Below, one piece after another: positions 27,532 to 36,351 of a stretch of 64,000 nt of DNA; within the stretch, counting starts at the first letter, position 1; every line of letters begins with the position of its first letter. Made by a program: the position numbers and the translations under genes. The notes under the pieces are model-generated. The model did no database searches, was not told the DNA's origin, and saw nothing but the letters and a program-made list of their open reading frames with translations. Source of the stretch: Mesorhizobium sp. SOD10 (GTDB lineage: Bacteria; Pseudomonadota; Alphaproteobacteria; Rhizobiales; Rhizobiaceae); assembly GCA_000824805.1 (NCBI GenBank), contig CCNA01000014.1:1-64000 (forward strand), written 5' to 3'.

Positions 27532-28572
27532 ATGAGCGGCGAGTTGGTGCTTGTGACCGGCGGGTCGGGCTTTCTGGGCGCTCACTGCATCCTCGCGCTT
27601 TTGAAGGCGGGCTTCCGCGTGCGCACAACCGTCCGCTCGGCCAGCCGCGAGGCCGATGTTCTTGCCATGTTGAAGGTCGGTGGTGCCGAGCCGGGCGACG
27701 CGCTTTCCTTCGCGCATGCCGATCTCATGGGCGACAAAGGCTGGCCCGAGGCGGTTGCCGGATGCCGGTACGTCCTTCATGTCGCTTCGCCTTTCCCGCC
27801 CGGCGTGCCGAAACACGAGGACGACCTGATCGTTCCGGCCAGGGAAGGAGCGTTGCGCGTGCTGCGGGCAGCGCGCGATGCCGGCGTCGAACGTGTCGTG
27901 CTTACCTCGTCCTTTGCCGCCATCGGCTATGGCCAGACACCGGTGGCCGGGCAGCCGTTCACGGAGGAGAACTGGACCAATCTTTCGGAAAAGGTCAGCG
28001 CCTATGTGAAGTCGAAGACGCTGGCCGAGCGCGGGGCCTGGGATTTCATCAATCGCGAAGGCGGGTCACTGGAGTTGGCGGTCGTCAATCCGGTCGGCAT
28101 CTTCGGGCCGGTTCTGGGACCGGATCATTCGACCTCAACGGATTTCATCAAGCGCCTGATGGATGGCGAAATGCCCGGTCTGCCGCGCATGGTGTTCGGC
28201 GTGGTCGATGCGCGCGACGTGGCGGATCTGCATCTGCGCGCGATGACCGATCCCGCTGCCAAGGGCGAGCGGTTCCTAGCCGTCAGCGGCGATTTCATGA
28301 CGACGCGGGAGGTCGCACGGACGCTGAAGGCGCGGCTGGGCAACGCAGGATCGCGCATCACGACCAGAGTTCTGCCGGACTGGCTGGTCCGGATCGTCGG
28401 GCTGGTCGACCGGCAGGCGGCCCAGATCGTGACCGAGCTGGGCAAGCCGAGAAACGCAACGAGCGCCAAGGCCATGCGCCTGCTCGGCTGGACGCCGCGA
28501 TCGCAGGAAGACGCGCTTGTCGCGACCGCTGAGAGTCTTATCCGGCTTGGGTTGGTCAAACGGTCGAGGTGA
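27532..28572 (+). CDS. NAD(P)-dependent dihydroflavonol-reductase-like extended SDR
   Basis: A 346-residue extended short-chain dehydrogenase. The Rossmann motif VTGGSGFLGAH is at residues about 8-18, and the catalytic Tyr-x3-Lys appears as YVKSK. The overall pattern (VLHVASPFP, VLTSSFAAIGYG, VNPVGIFGPVLGPD) matches bacterial aldehyde/dihydroflavonol-4-reductase-like enzymes. The substrate is probably an aldehyde or ketone, not identifiable here. ATG 27532 follows AGAGGGCGGG. It faces qorB across a strong terminator. Confidence 0.87.
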   Translation: MSGELVLVTGGSGFLGAHCILALLKAGFRVRTTVRSASREADVLAMLKVGGAEPGDALSFAHADLMGDKGWPEAVAGCRYVLHVASPFPPGVPKHEDDLIVPAREGALRVLRAARDAGVERVVLTSSFAAIGYGQTPVAGQPFTEENWTNLSEKVSAYVKSKTLAERGAWDFINREGGSLELAVVNPVGIFGPVLGPDHSTSTDFIKRLMDGEMPGLPRMVFGVVDARDVADLHLRAMTDPAAKGERFLAVSGDFMTTREVARTLKARLGNAGSRITTRVLPDWLVRIVGLVDRQAAQIVTELGKPRNATSAKAMRLLGWTPRSQEDALVATAESLIRLGLVKRSR

Positions 28573-28613
28573 GGCGCGCCTGGGAGAGAAGCGCTCTCGG
28601 GCGCGCCGGTTTT
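28573..28613. terminator. strong hairpin terminator between convergent genes
   Basis: GGCGCGCC at 28573-28580 and again at 28600-28607 (self-complementary) flank GGAGAG...CTCTC, giving a long GC-rich stem with T's at 28610-28612 on the plus strand. It starts right after the SDR stop and ends at the qorB stop. Confidence 0.65.
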
Positions 28614-29506
28614 CAGCCGAGCAGGGCAGACTTGTTCGCTTCGAGGAACTGGCTCAGCGTCCGCGGCTCGCGGCCCGAGAGTCTTTCGACGGCATCGGTC
28701 ACCTCGCCTATGCGGCCGGCGCGGGTATTGGCATCGAAGGAGACAATGATGCGGGCGAAGTCCTCGGGAACGCCCGCCGCCTTGACGCCCTCGGTCAGCG
28801 CTTCGTCCGGCAGTTGGATGACCTCCAGCGGCTTGCCGGTCACCTTGCTGACCAGCGCTGCAATTTCGTTCGTGGTGTAGGCCTGCGGGCCGGTCAGCGT
28901 GTAGATATGGCTTTCCGTGGAGCCGGATGCGAGGCCGGCGGCGATTGCGGCCGCCATATCGTCGCGCGCGCCGTGGGCGACGCGCCCGTCGGCGGCCGAC
29001 GTGTACCACTTGCCCGATGAAATGGCGTGAGGCAGCGACATGAACAGGTTCTCCTGATACCAGCCGTTGCGGAAGATGGTGTAGGGGATGCCGCTTGCCT
29101 CGATCGCCTGCTCGGTGCCGTAATGGTCGCCGGCAAACAGCACGGGCGAGCCCGGCTCGGGATTTGGCATCGAAGTGTAAAGCAGGTGCGAAACGCCTGC
29201 CGCCTTGGCCGCCGCCACCGCCGTCTGATGCTGTTTCAGGCGCCGGCCTGTCTTGAGGTCGAGGTCGCTGGTCGAGATGATCAGCACCCGGTCGGCGCCG
29301 CTGAACGCCTTTTCCAGCGAAGCCGGATCGTCGAAGTCGGCCACCCTGACCGTGATGCCCTTGGCGGCCAGATCGGCGAGATTTTCGGGGTTGCGTGTTG
29401 TGGCGATGATGCTTGAGGGCGCAATTTTTTGCTCGCCCAGCAGGTGATTGATAACGGCGCGGCCAAGATGACCGGAAGCGCCGGTGACGAGAAGGGTTTC
29501 GGACAT
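28613..29506 (-). CDS. NmrA/QorB-like NAD(P)H-quinone oxidoreductase
   Basis: A 297-residue atypical SDR starting MSETLLVTGASGHLGRAVINHLL. The GxxGxxG dinucleotide motif is present. The usual SDR catalytic Tyr-x3-Lys is not evident, and FRNGWYQENL is the conserved active-site region of QorB/YtfG and azoreductase-like proteins. It probably reduces quinones or related electrophiles. AAGGGA precedes the ATG. The gene is divergent from an HxlR regulator with a long palindrome just upstream, an arrangement like ytfG-ytfH in E. coli. Confidence 0.87.
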   Translation of the reverse strand: MSETLLVTGASGHLGRAVINHLLGEQKIAPSSIIATTRNPENLADLAAKGITVRVADFDDPASLEKAFSGADRVLIISTSDLDLKTGRRLKQHQTAVAAAKAAGVSHLLYTSMPNPEPGSPVLFAGDHYGTEQAIEASGIPYTIFRNGWYQENLFMSLPHAISSGKWYTSAADGRVAHGARDDMAAAIAAGLASGSTESHIYTLTGPQAYTTNEIAALVSKVTGKPLEVIQLPDEALTEGVKAAGVPEDFARIIVSFDANTRAGRIGEVTDAVERLSGREPRTLSQFLEANKSALLG

Positions 29507-29540
29507 GGGGGATCCCTTGAATTGCAAGAGGCGGGTCGAG

Positions 29541-29573
29541 TTTAGTGGTCTCAAAAAGAGACCAGCACTAAAA
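29541..29573. promoter_or_regulatory. probable HxlR operator
   Basis: TTTAGTGGTCTC, AAAAA, GAGACCAGCACTAAA is an inverted repeat of 12+15 bases around a short A-loop, with a two-base bulge on one side. It is centred about 50 bases upstream of the qorB start and 210 before hxlR. Its position next to qorB suggests repression of that gene by the divergent HxlR protein. Confidence 0.6.
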
Positions 29574-29707
29574 TAAGAATTGACCCCAAGCCGTAAAGAA
29601 GGCAGTTTTCCGGGAGGTAGGCACAGCCAGGGAACCACCCCGGCCGGCCTAAAAGCGCGTCGCGATCTTTCAGCGTCGCTCCATGCGCTTTAGGTTTTTG
29701 ACTTCAC

Positions 29708-29741
29708 GCATGTCCCGAACCGGTTCCCTCGGGAGACATGC
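29708..29741. repeat. palindromic intergenic repeat
   Basis: GCATGTCCCGA (29708-29718) and TCGGGAGACATGC (29729-29741) are inverted arms around CCGGTT-like sequence. The preceding bases (CTCCATGCGCTTTAGG) also recur next to such palindromes in Mesorhizobium as I remember it. It lies 27 bases before the hxlR start. Confidence 0.45.
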
Positions 29742-29767
29742 TTTAGCTTCGATCAGCGGATGCCGCC

Positions 29768-30178
29768 ATGGACAGCAAGATCTTCAACCTGAAAGCCAAG
29801 CTCGAGGTCTATAAGGCCATGACGAACGGCGCCAATTTCGCCGACTGTCCGGTCCGCGACGTGATCCAGGGCATCAACGGCAAATGGAGCTCGCTGCTGG
29901 TGATGGCGTTGGCCGAGAAGCCCTACCGCTTCGGCGAGCTGCGCCGGCTGGTTCCCGACATCTCGCAGCGCATGCTGACGCAGACGCTCTATGACCTGCA
30001 GCGCGACGGCTATGTGCATCGCGAGGTTTTCCCGACCAAGCCGCCAAGCGTCGAATACAGCTTGACCGATCTTGGGCGCTCGATGTTCCTGCCCCTGCAG
30101 CAACTCATTCAATGGGCCGAACTCAATCATGACGTGGTGCGCGCCGCGCGCGCCGCCTTCGACGCCACCCAAGGCTGA
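29768..30178 (+). CDS. HxlR family transcriptional regulator
   Basis: A 136-residue winged-helix regulator with the HxlR core ([43 protein letters not shown]). It has a single cysteine, Cys27 in DCPVRDV, placed just before the DNA-binding domain. In QorR/HypR-type members a cysteine here senses oxidants or quinones. The divergent qorB-like gene and the palindrome between them point to autoregulated control of quinone detoxification. Confidence 0.88.
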   Translation: MDSKIFNLKAKLEVYKAMTNGANFADCPVRDVIQGINGKWSSLLVMALAEKPYRFGELRRLVPDISQRMLTQTLYDLQRDGYVHREVFPTKPPSVEYSLTDLGRSMFLPLQQLIQWAELNHDVVRAARAAFDATQG

Positions 30179-30261
30179 TTTCTCGATATAAGCGTCAAAG
30201 CGCCCGCTTGATCCGGCACGTTCCAGGCGGGATTCTCCCCCTCGGTTCGGGTTGGGGGACG

Positions 30262-31488
30262 ATGCGCAAGTCTTACGAGATCGCGATTGCCGGCGCTGGT
30301 CCGGCCGGGCTGGCGGCAGCTCTTTACCTCAGGCGGGCAGGGCACAAGGTCACCATCTTCGAGCGCTTCGACGAGCCGAAGCCGGTCGGTTCCGGCCTCA
30401 TCCTGCAGCCGACGGGGCTGACCGTGCTCGCTGATCTCGGCTTGCTCGATGAGATCCTTTCGCTTGGCAGCCGCATCGAGCGGCTGCACGGCACCGACGC
30501 CAGGAGCGGGCGCACGGTGCTTGAGGTCCGCTACGACGCCCGGCGCGGCCGTCGTTTCGGCCTCGCGGTCCACCGGGCGGCACTGTTCGGCGTGCTTTAC
30601 CGCGCTGCCTTGCGCGAAGCGATCGCCATCGAGACCAGTGTCGACGTGGAGATCCCGGAGACGGCCGAGCGCGCGACACTGGTCTGCGGCAAGGGCAGGA
30701 GGCTCGGACCGTTCGACCTCATCGTCGATGCCAGCGGTGCACGCTCGAAACTGCGGCGCTATCTCGGCGATTCCGCCACGCCGCGACCGCTCGCCTATGG
30801 CGCCTTCTGGGCGTCGCTCGGCTGGCGGGACGGCTTTGACAGAAGCGCGCTGCTGCAGCGCTACGACAAGGCAAGCATCATGGTCGGCGTGCTGCCGATC
30901 GGCCGGCCGGAGCCTGGCGCAGAAGACATGGCAGCCCTCTTCTGGAGCCTCAAGCCGGCCGACGTGGAACGGGTAAAGACCGAGGGGCTCGAAGCATGGA
31001 AGGCGAGAGTGGTTGCGGTATGGCCTGAGTGCCAGGCCTTCACCGGCCAGATCGACAGCTTCGAGCAGCTCTCACTCGCCCGCTACGGCCACCACACGAT
31101 GACACTGCCTGCCGGCCGGAGGCTTGCCGTCATCGGCGATGCCGCGCATTCGACCAGCCCGCAACTGGGGCAAGGCGCGAATATGGCGCTGCTCGACGCC
31201 GCAGCGCTCGGCCACGCGCTGGCGCGAGCGGACAGCATCGATGATGCGCTGGCGACTTATGCCAGCGCACGCCGTTGGCATGTGCGCGTCTTCCAGGCGC
31301 TGTCGTTGTCGCTGACGCCGTTCTATCAGTCCGACTCCGCAGCCTTGCCCTTTATCCGCGACCGCATGGTGGCGGCGCTGGCGAGGATTCCGCCGGGGCC
31401 GCAATTCCTTGCCGCCATGGTCGCCGGAACCGTGATCGACCCGTTCAGGCGGATAGGGCTTGCGGAGCTGCAATGGCCTGCCGCCTGA
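30262..31488 (+). CDS. FAD-dependent aromatic-ring-type monooxygenase
   Basis: A 408-residue group A flavoprotein. The FAD GxGxxG motif is IAGAGPAGLAAALYLRRAGHKV near the N-terminus, the DG region is DLIVDASGARSKLRRYLG, and the ribose-binding GD motif is VIGDAAHSTSPQLGQGANMALLDA. It is related to UbiH and salicylate-hydroxylase-like enzymes. The substrate is unknown. ATG 30262 is chosen because the conserved fold starts within five residues. Its last 44 bases overlap the convergent GST gene. Confidence 0.88.
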   Translation: MRKSYEIAIAGAGPAGLAAALYLRRAGHKVTIFERFDEPKPVGSGLILQPTGLTVLADLGLLDEILSLGSRIERLHGTDARSGRTVLEVRYDARRGRRFGLAVHRAALFGVLYRAALREAIAIETSVDVEIPETAERATLVCGKGRRLGPFDLIVDASGARSKLRRYLGDSATPRPLAYGAFWASLGWRDGFDRSALLQRYDKASIMVGVLPIGRPEPGAEDMAALFWSLKPADVERVKTEGLEAWKARVVAVWPECQAFTGQIDSFEQLSLARYGHHTMTLPAGRRLAVIGDAAHSTSPQLGQGANMALLDAAALGHALARADSIDDALATYASARRWHVRVFQALSLSLTPFYQSDSAALPFIRDRMVAALARIPPGPQFLAAMVAGTVIDPFRRIGLAELQWPAA

Positions 31489-32164
31489 TGATCCCGGACA
31501 GGTAAGATCCCTTTGCCCGAAGGAAGGCGTGCAGACGCTGCGGATAGTTCGCGCTGACCGCCTCCTTGACAGATTGCCGCTTGCTCAAGGCCGCGCGCCA
31601 TGCCTGGACGAGCGGCTTGCCGTCGAGAATGCCGAAATCCCCGATGCGGTCGAAGGTGTCGATGTAGCGGAAGACCGGCCCGTAGACGGCATCGACCAGC
31701 GAGAAGCGCTCGCCGGCGAACCACGGGCCGCTTTGCCTTTCGGACAGTTCCGCCTCCACACGCGCGAACATGTCGGACAAGCCTCTGCTTTCATGGAGGA
31801 AAGCGGCTTCGTCGGGAGCGCAATAGAAGCGGCCGATGGCATTGAGGATGGCCGAGCCGAATTCGATCCAGGCGCGATGCCTGGCTCGCGCCAGCGGATC
31901 GGTCGGGTGCAAGGGATTGGCCTCGGTCTCCTCGAGAAATTCGAGGATCACGGCGGATTCGAAAATCACATCTTCCGCACTGCCGTGCCGGACGCGAAGC
32001 AGCGGCACCTTGCCGAGCGGCGAGATGGCTTTGAACCAATCCGGCTTGTCGGAAAGGTCGACATAGATCCGCTCGAACGGCACGGCTTTTTCGGCCAGCG
32101 AGATCGCCGCCCGCTGGACGTAGGGGCACAAATGATGGCTGACGAGGGTGAGGCTGGCGGTCAT
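31445..32164 (-). CDS. glutathione S-transferase
   Basis: A 239-residue cytosolic GST. The thioredoxin-like N-domain begins TASLTLVSHHLCPYVQRAAISL with a CPY motif that can supply a catalytic Cys, as in omega/lambda-like classes, followed by SPLGKVPLL and ESAVILEFLEE. The helical C-domain has the FSLVDAVYGP N-capping motif. ATG 32164 starts one base after the Rieske gene's stop, so the two are co-translated. The pair probably handles an electrophilic aromatic or quinone compound. Confidence 0.9.
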   Translation of the reverse strand: MTASLTLVSHHLCPYVQRAAISLAEKAVPFERIYVDLSDKPDWFKAISPLGKVPLLRVRHGSAEDVIFESAVILEFLEETEANPLHPTDPLARARHRAWIEFGSAILNAIGRFYCAPDEAAFLHESRGLSDMFARVEAELSERQSGPWFAGERFSLVDAVYGPVFRYIDTFDRIGDFGILDGKPLVQAWRAALSKRQSVKEAVSANYPQRLHAFLRAKGSYLSGIIRRQAIAAPQALSA

Positions 32165-32165
32165 C

Positions 32166-32471
32166 TCACTCTCCCCAGACATAGTTCAGCGCGCCATCTT
32201 CGACGCGGGTCGACAGGAACATCAGGCGCGAGCCCTTCGGCGCCGGCCCTTCGAGACGCTCGCCGTTATCCATGTCGAACTTCGCGCCATGCCATTGGCA
32301 GACGAGTGAGCCGTCCTTGCACTCCAGCGGTCCGCCGAAATGCAGGCAGACATTGGCCGCGGCGCGGATGCGCTCGCCGCTGCGCCAGACATGGACCTCG
32401 CGGCCGAAGAAGGGCGCGATCAGGCTGCCGATCTGCGGGATATCGGCGATCTTGCAGATTTCATGTTTCAT
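32166..32471 (-). CDS. Rieske [2Fe-2S] ferredoxin-like protein
   Basis: A 101-residue soluble Rieske protein. Cluster ligands are CLH in NVCLHFGGPL and CQWH in LVCQWHGAKFD, the usual CxH...CxxH arrangement. It lacks a membrane anchor and resembles the small ferredoxins that feed oxygenases or nitrite reductases. ATG 32471 has GGAG about 9 bases upstream. It leads a two-gene unit with the GST and is divergent from a MarR regulator, with three operator-like repeats between them. Confidence 0.9.
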   Translation of the reverse strand: MKHEICKIADIPQIGSLIAPFFGREVHVWRSGERIRAAANVCLHFGGPLECKDGSLVCQWHGAKFDMDNGERLEGPAPKGSRLMFLSTRVEDGALNYVWGE

Positions 32472-32487
32472 CGGAGAACTCCTTATC

Positions 32488-32501
32488 GATGCAATTGCAT
32501 C
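32488..32501. promoter_or_regulatory. MarR operator site 1
   Basis: A perfect 14-base palindrome GATGCAATTGCATC, 17 bases upstream of the Rieske start codon. Confidence 0.65.
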
Positions 32502-32507
32502 TATATA

Positions 32508-32521
32508 TATGCACCTGCATC
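32508..32521. promoter_or_regulatory. MarR operator site 2
   Basis: TATGCACCTGCATC, the reverse complement of GATGCAGGTGCATA. It matches the other two sites at 11 or 12 of 14 positions and is centred 20 bases from site 1, about two helical turns, so bound dimers would lie on the same face. Confidence 0.55.
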
Positions 32522-32534
32522 GATCGTCAAGCTT

Positions 32535-32548
32535 GATGCAGTTGCATC
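32535..32548. promoter_or_regulatory. MarR operator site 3
   Basis: GATGCAGTTGCATC, one central base away from perfect symmetry, 19 bases before the marR ATG. It is centred 27 bases from site 2. It would allow autoregulation. Confidence 0.65.
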
Positions 32549-32567
32549 TATCAACTAGGCTGTGCCG

Positions 32568-33023
32568 ATGACCAAGAAATCTCCATCGCCGGAAGCTATC
32601 GCCGCCTGGGCGCGTCTCGTGCGCGTCTCGCGCCAACTGGTCGAGAGGACCGAGGACGCGCTGAAGGCAAACGGCCTCCCGCCGCTCGCCTGGTATGACG
32701 TGCTCCACGAACTCGCCGAAGCGGGCGAGGGAGGGCTCAGGCCGTTCGAGCTGATCGATCGCGTGCTGCTGGCGCAGTACAATGTCTCGCGGCTGCTGGC
32801 GCGGCTGGAAGCGGATGGCCTGGTCGAAAAGCTGCCGGTCTCCGACGATGGCCGCGGGCAGACCGTTCGCATCACCGCAAACGGCCGGGAGATGCGCCGC
32901 CGCATCTGGGCGATCTATGGCGCTTCCATCGCCGAGCTGTTGGGAGCAAGGCTCTCGGCCGAAGAACTCAGGACGCTGGCGGCACTGCTCGGACGGCTGC
33001 GGTATCCGCCGACCAGCGATTAG
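32568..33023 (+). CDS. MarR family transcriptional regulator
   Basis: A 151-residue winged-helix regulator. The helix-turn-helix and wing are visible in LIDRVLLAQYNVSRLLARLEADGLVEKLPVSDDGRGQTVRITANGREM, the standard MarR signature with the D-GR wing. MarR proteins usually repress a divergent detoxification gene and release DNA when they bind phenolic ligands. Here the divergent genes are the Rieske ferredoxin and GST. ATG 32568 is used. GTG 32562 is an alternative. Confidence 0.88.
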   Translation: MTKKSPSPEAIAAWARLVRVSRQLVERTEDALKANGLPPLAWYDVLHELAEAGEGGLRPFELIDRVLLAQYNVSRLLARLEADGLVEKLPVSDDGRGQTVRITANGREMRRRIWAIYGASIAELLGARLSAEELRTLAALLGRLRYPPTSD

Positions 33024-33105
33024 CTGGCGAGCCTTCGCGGTTCCGCCGGGTCATTTTCGTCGAGGGCCCTTGCATCGGAAACCGGAATGCGCAATAAGCC
33101 GAACC

Positions 33106-33119
33106 GTAACGTACGGTAC
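33106..33119. promoter_or_regulatory. possible TetR operator
   Basis: GTAACGTACGGTAC contains a perfect CGTACG core with GTA/TAC arms and one mismatched pair. It lies 32 bases before the tetR GTG start, a place suited to autoregulation. Confidence 0.4.
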
Positions 33120-33150
33120 GCTATTGGGCGACCATGAGGCGGAAAAGAAC

Positions 33151-33804
33151 GTGCTGCAGGCAGGCGCCGAGATCGACAACAGCGAAACGCTGACGGAGCG
33201 CCAGCAGGCCGTTCTCGATGCAGCGCTTCGTCTGCTGGTGGAGGAGGGCGACAACCTCACCATGACCGCGGTGGCGCGGCGGGCCAGTTGTTCCAAGGAA
33301 ACGCTCTACAAATGGTTCGGGGATCGCGACGGCCTGCTGACGGCGACGGTGCAGTGGCAGGCCTCGAAGGTGCGCGTGACACCGGTCGATCGCAAGGGTC
33401 TCGACCTCGCGTCGCTGACGGCAAGCCTCGAACGCTTCGCCTCCGACTGGCTCAAGGTGATCTCCAGCGATACGTCGATTGCCCTCAACCGGGTGGCGGT
33501 CGGCCATGCCGGCTCCGGTAAGGATGACCTCGGCGCCATCGTGCTACAGAATGGCCGCTTCGCGCTCGCCAGGCGGCTGAAGCCGGTGCTTGAAGCCGGC
33601 CGGCAGGCCGGGCTGCTCGATTTCGAGGACGCCGAGACGGCGTTCCGGACTTTTTTCGGCCTGGTCGGCCGCGACGTGCAGATCCGTCTGCTGCTCGGCG
33701 ACCAAGTGGAATTGACTGAGGCGACGATCGGCGGCGATGCCCGCCGCGCGACGCGGCAGTTTCTCGCTCTTTTCGGAGCAAACAACCGGCCGCAAGGCTT
33801 CTGA
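33151..33804 (+). CDS. TetR family transcriptional regulator
   Basis: A 217-residue regulator. The N-terminal helix-turn-helix reads VLDAALRLLVEEGDNLTMTAVARRASCSKETLYKWFGDRDGLL, the TetR signature. The ligand-binding part carries a late TFFGLVGRDVQIRLLLGD segment typical of the AefR-like C-terminal group. No in-frame ATG precedes the domain. GTG 33151 gives MLQAGAEIDNSE and TTG 33124 is an alternative. It ends 24 bases before ilvC, so read-through into ilvC is likely, though a regulatory link to it is unproven. Confidence 0.87.
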   Translation: MLQAGAEIDNSETLTERQQAVLDAALRLLVEEGDNLTMTAVARRASCSKETLYKWFGDRDGLLTATVQWQASKVRVTPVDRKGLDLASLTASLERFASDWLKVISSDTSIALNRVAVGHAGSGKDDLGAIVLQNGRFALARRLKPVLEAGRQAGLLDFEDAETAFRTFFGLVGRDVQIRLLLGDQVELTEATIGGDARRATRQFLALFGANNRPQGF

Positions 33805-35040
<1,236 letters not shown>

Positions 35041-35067
35041 TTCTCGACTTCGTTGTTTATCCGACGG

Positions 35068-35096
35068 GGCCGGCGGAGCGATCCGCCGGCCTTTTT
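35068..35096 (+). terminator. ilvC intrinsic terminator
   Basis: A perfect 10-bp stem GGCCGGCGGA (35068-35077) / TCCGCCGGCC (35082-35091) has a GCGA tetraloop and is followed by five T. Confidence 0.92.
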
Positions 35097-35123
35097 CTTT
35101 GCGAGCAAGCCGGTCGTCGCTCT

Positions 35124-35408
35124 TCAGCCGTAATGCCAGTGCGGCTTGGGCTCAGTGCCGGTGAACTCGACGCCGATGCGATCCTCGCGGCGCCAACGCA
35201 GCACTGCCTTGTAGCCGATGCCGTCGACCGGGACATAGAGCAGGAATTCGTCCGGCACGCGCGCATCGATCGGCACTTTCAGCTCCGCGCCGTTCGAATG
35301 CATGTTGCGCACCGTGCATCTGACCTCCGAATTGTTGATGCCGGTCAGGATTGCCGCGCCTTTGAGCACCCGTTGCCGGTGCTTGCCTCTCAACTCGTTT
35401 TCAGCCAT
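35124..35408 (-). CDS. PilZ domain protein
   Basis: A 94-residue single-domain protein. The N-terminal RxxxR-type region is RGKHRQRVLKGA and the second motif region is TVRNMHSNGAELKVP, where most PilZ domains have (D/N)xSxxG, so c-di-GMP binding is plausible but the motif is imperfect. The last strand WRREDRIGVEFTGTEP fits the PilZ barrel. It has no membrane segment. It is alone on its strand, following the ilvC terminator. Confidence 0.8.
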   Translation of the reverse strand: MAENELRGKHRQRVLKGAAILTGINNSEVRCTVRNMHSNGAELKVPIDARVPDEFLLYVPVDGIGYKAVLRWRREDRIGVEFTGTEPKPHWHYG

Positions 35409-35520
35409 GGCGGCTCGTCCTAGCGGATCGCGGCAGGGCGATCGTCATATGGGCACTGCAGCACGGATAGACGCCGCTGCTAAATTTAAGGTTATTGTCC
35501 CGCACGCGGTTGCTTTTGCC

Positions 35521-35551
35521 CAAAAAGAAACGGCGCCGCGAAGGGCGCCGT
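35521..35551 (-). terminator. terminator of the BA14K gene
   Basis: Perfect 8-bp stem ACGGCGCC/GGCGCCGT (35530-35551) with a 6-base loop. On the minus strand it is followed by TTTCTTTTT. It lies just downstream of the BA14K stop. Confidence 0.85.
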
Positions 35552-35573
35552 CTCATCCTTCCTGCCGACGGGC

Positions 35574-36191
35574 TTAGATATAGGGTGAAATGCACTGCCG
35601 GCGCGGGCCGTAGTTAGGCTGGAACGTGTTGTCCCAGGCCCGATACGACCGGTAGCGGTCGTAGCACCAGCGGACATGCGCGCTGGAGAGCCGCTCGGTC
35701 CGGTAAATGCGCCGCGGCTGATAGTAGCGCGGATAGGGATCATAGTAGTAGGGGTTGTAGAAATTGTTGTAAGCAAGGCTGCCCAGGCCCAGGCCGAGAC
35801 CCAATCCAAGCAGGACATCGCCACCGTCGAAGTCACGGTGGTGGTGGCGGCGGTGCCTCCAACGCCAGTTGTCGCCGTCCCAGTTGCGCGAGAAATGACG
35901 ACGGCGGAAGTCGCCGTCGCGCCATCTGTCGCGACCGCGCCACTCGCCGCTGCGCCATCTGTCCCGACCGCGCCACTCGCCACCGCGCCGCCAACGCCAA
36001 TCAAACATCTGCTGCCGGTTGTTGCCGCCGGCCCAGCTGTCGCGAACAGGAATGATCTTAGATGTGGCCGTGCTGGTCACGGTCGACATATCGGGCTGGA
36101 GGACCGGGCCGGCAATCGATGGCACCGTCAGCCCAGCAAAGAGACCCAAGGCCACAAGCCCGGATCCGAGGGAAGACAAGAGCGGTTTCAT
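35574..36191 (-). CDS. BA14K family secreted protein
   Basis: A 205-residue exported protein. The signal peptide covers about residues 1-27 ([27 protein letters not shown]). The middle is a low-complexity stretch of Arg, Trp, Asp and Gly repeats (EWRGRDRWR) followed by His-rich and Gly-Leu repeats, then a Tyr/Pro region. The C-terminus holds the BA14K motif [19 protein letters not shown] with a second Cys near the end (RRQCISPYI). Relatives in Brucella are immunogenic and lectin-like. GGAGAG precedes ATG 36191, which is preferred over GTG 36203. Confidence 0.85.
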   Translation of the reverse strand: MKPLLSSLGSGLVALGLFAGLTVPSIAGPVLQPDMSTVTSTATSKIIPVRDSWAGGNNRQQMFDWRWRRGGEWRGRDRWRSGEWRGRDRWRDGDFRRRHFSRNWDGDNWRWRHRRHHHRDFDGGDVLLGLGLGLGLGSLAYNNFYNPYYYDPYPRYYQPRRIYRTERLSSAHVRWCYDRYRSYRAWDNTFQPNYGPRRQCISPYI

Positions 36192-36351
36192 TTCACTCTC
36201 CACGAGTAAGGCCCACGCCCAAACACTTGCGAATAGGCCTATTGATGGGACTTTCCATCTGAACGGAAGATGAACAGAAAGGTTCCGTCAACCATAACGG
36301 GCGTGCGTCTGCTCTTGTGTTCGACATTGCTTGCGGGCAAAGGTCACGGCC

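Noticed and set aside
27532..31488. Secondary-metabolite cluster from the SDR, QorB, monooxygenase and GST genes
   Set aside because: No core synthase, carrier or ligase is present. Gene orientation and local regulators indicate separate small stress-response units.
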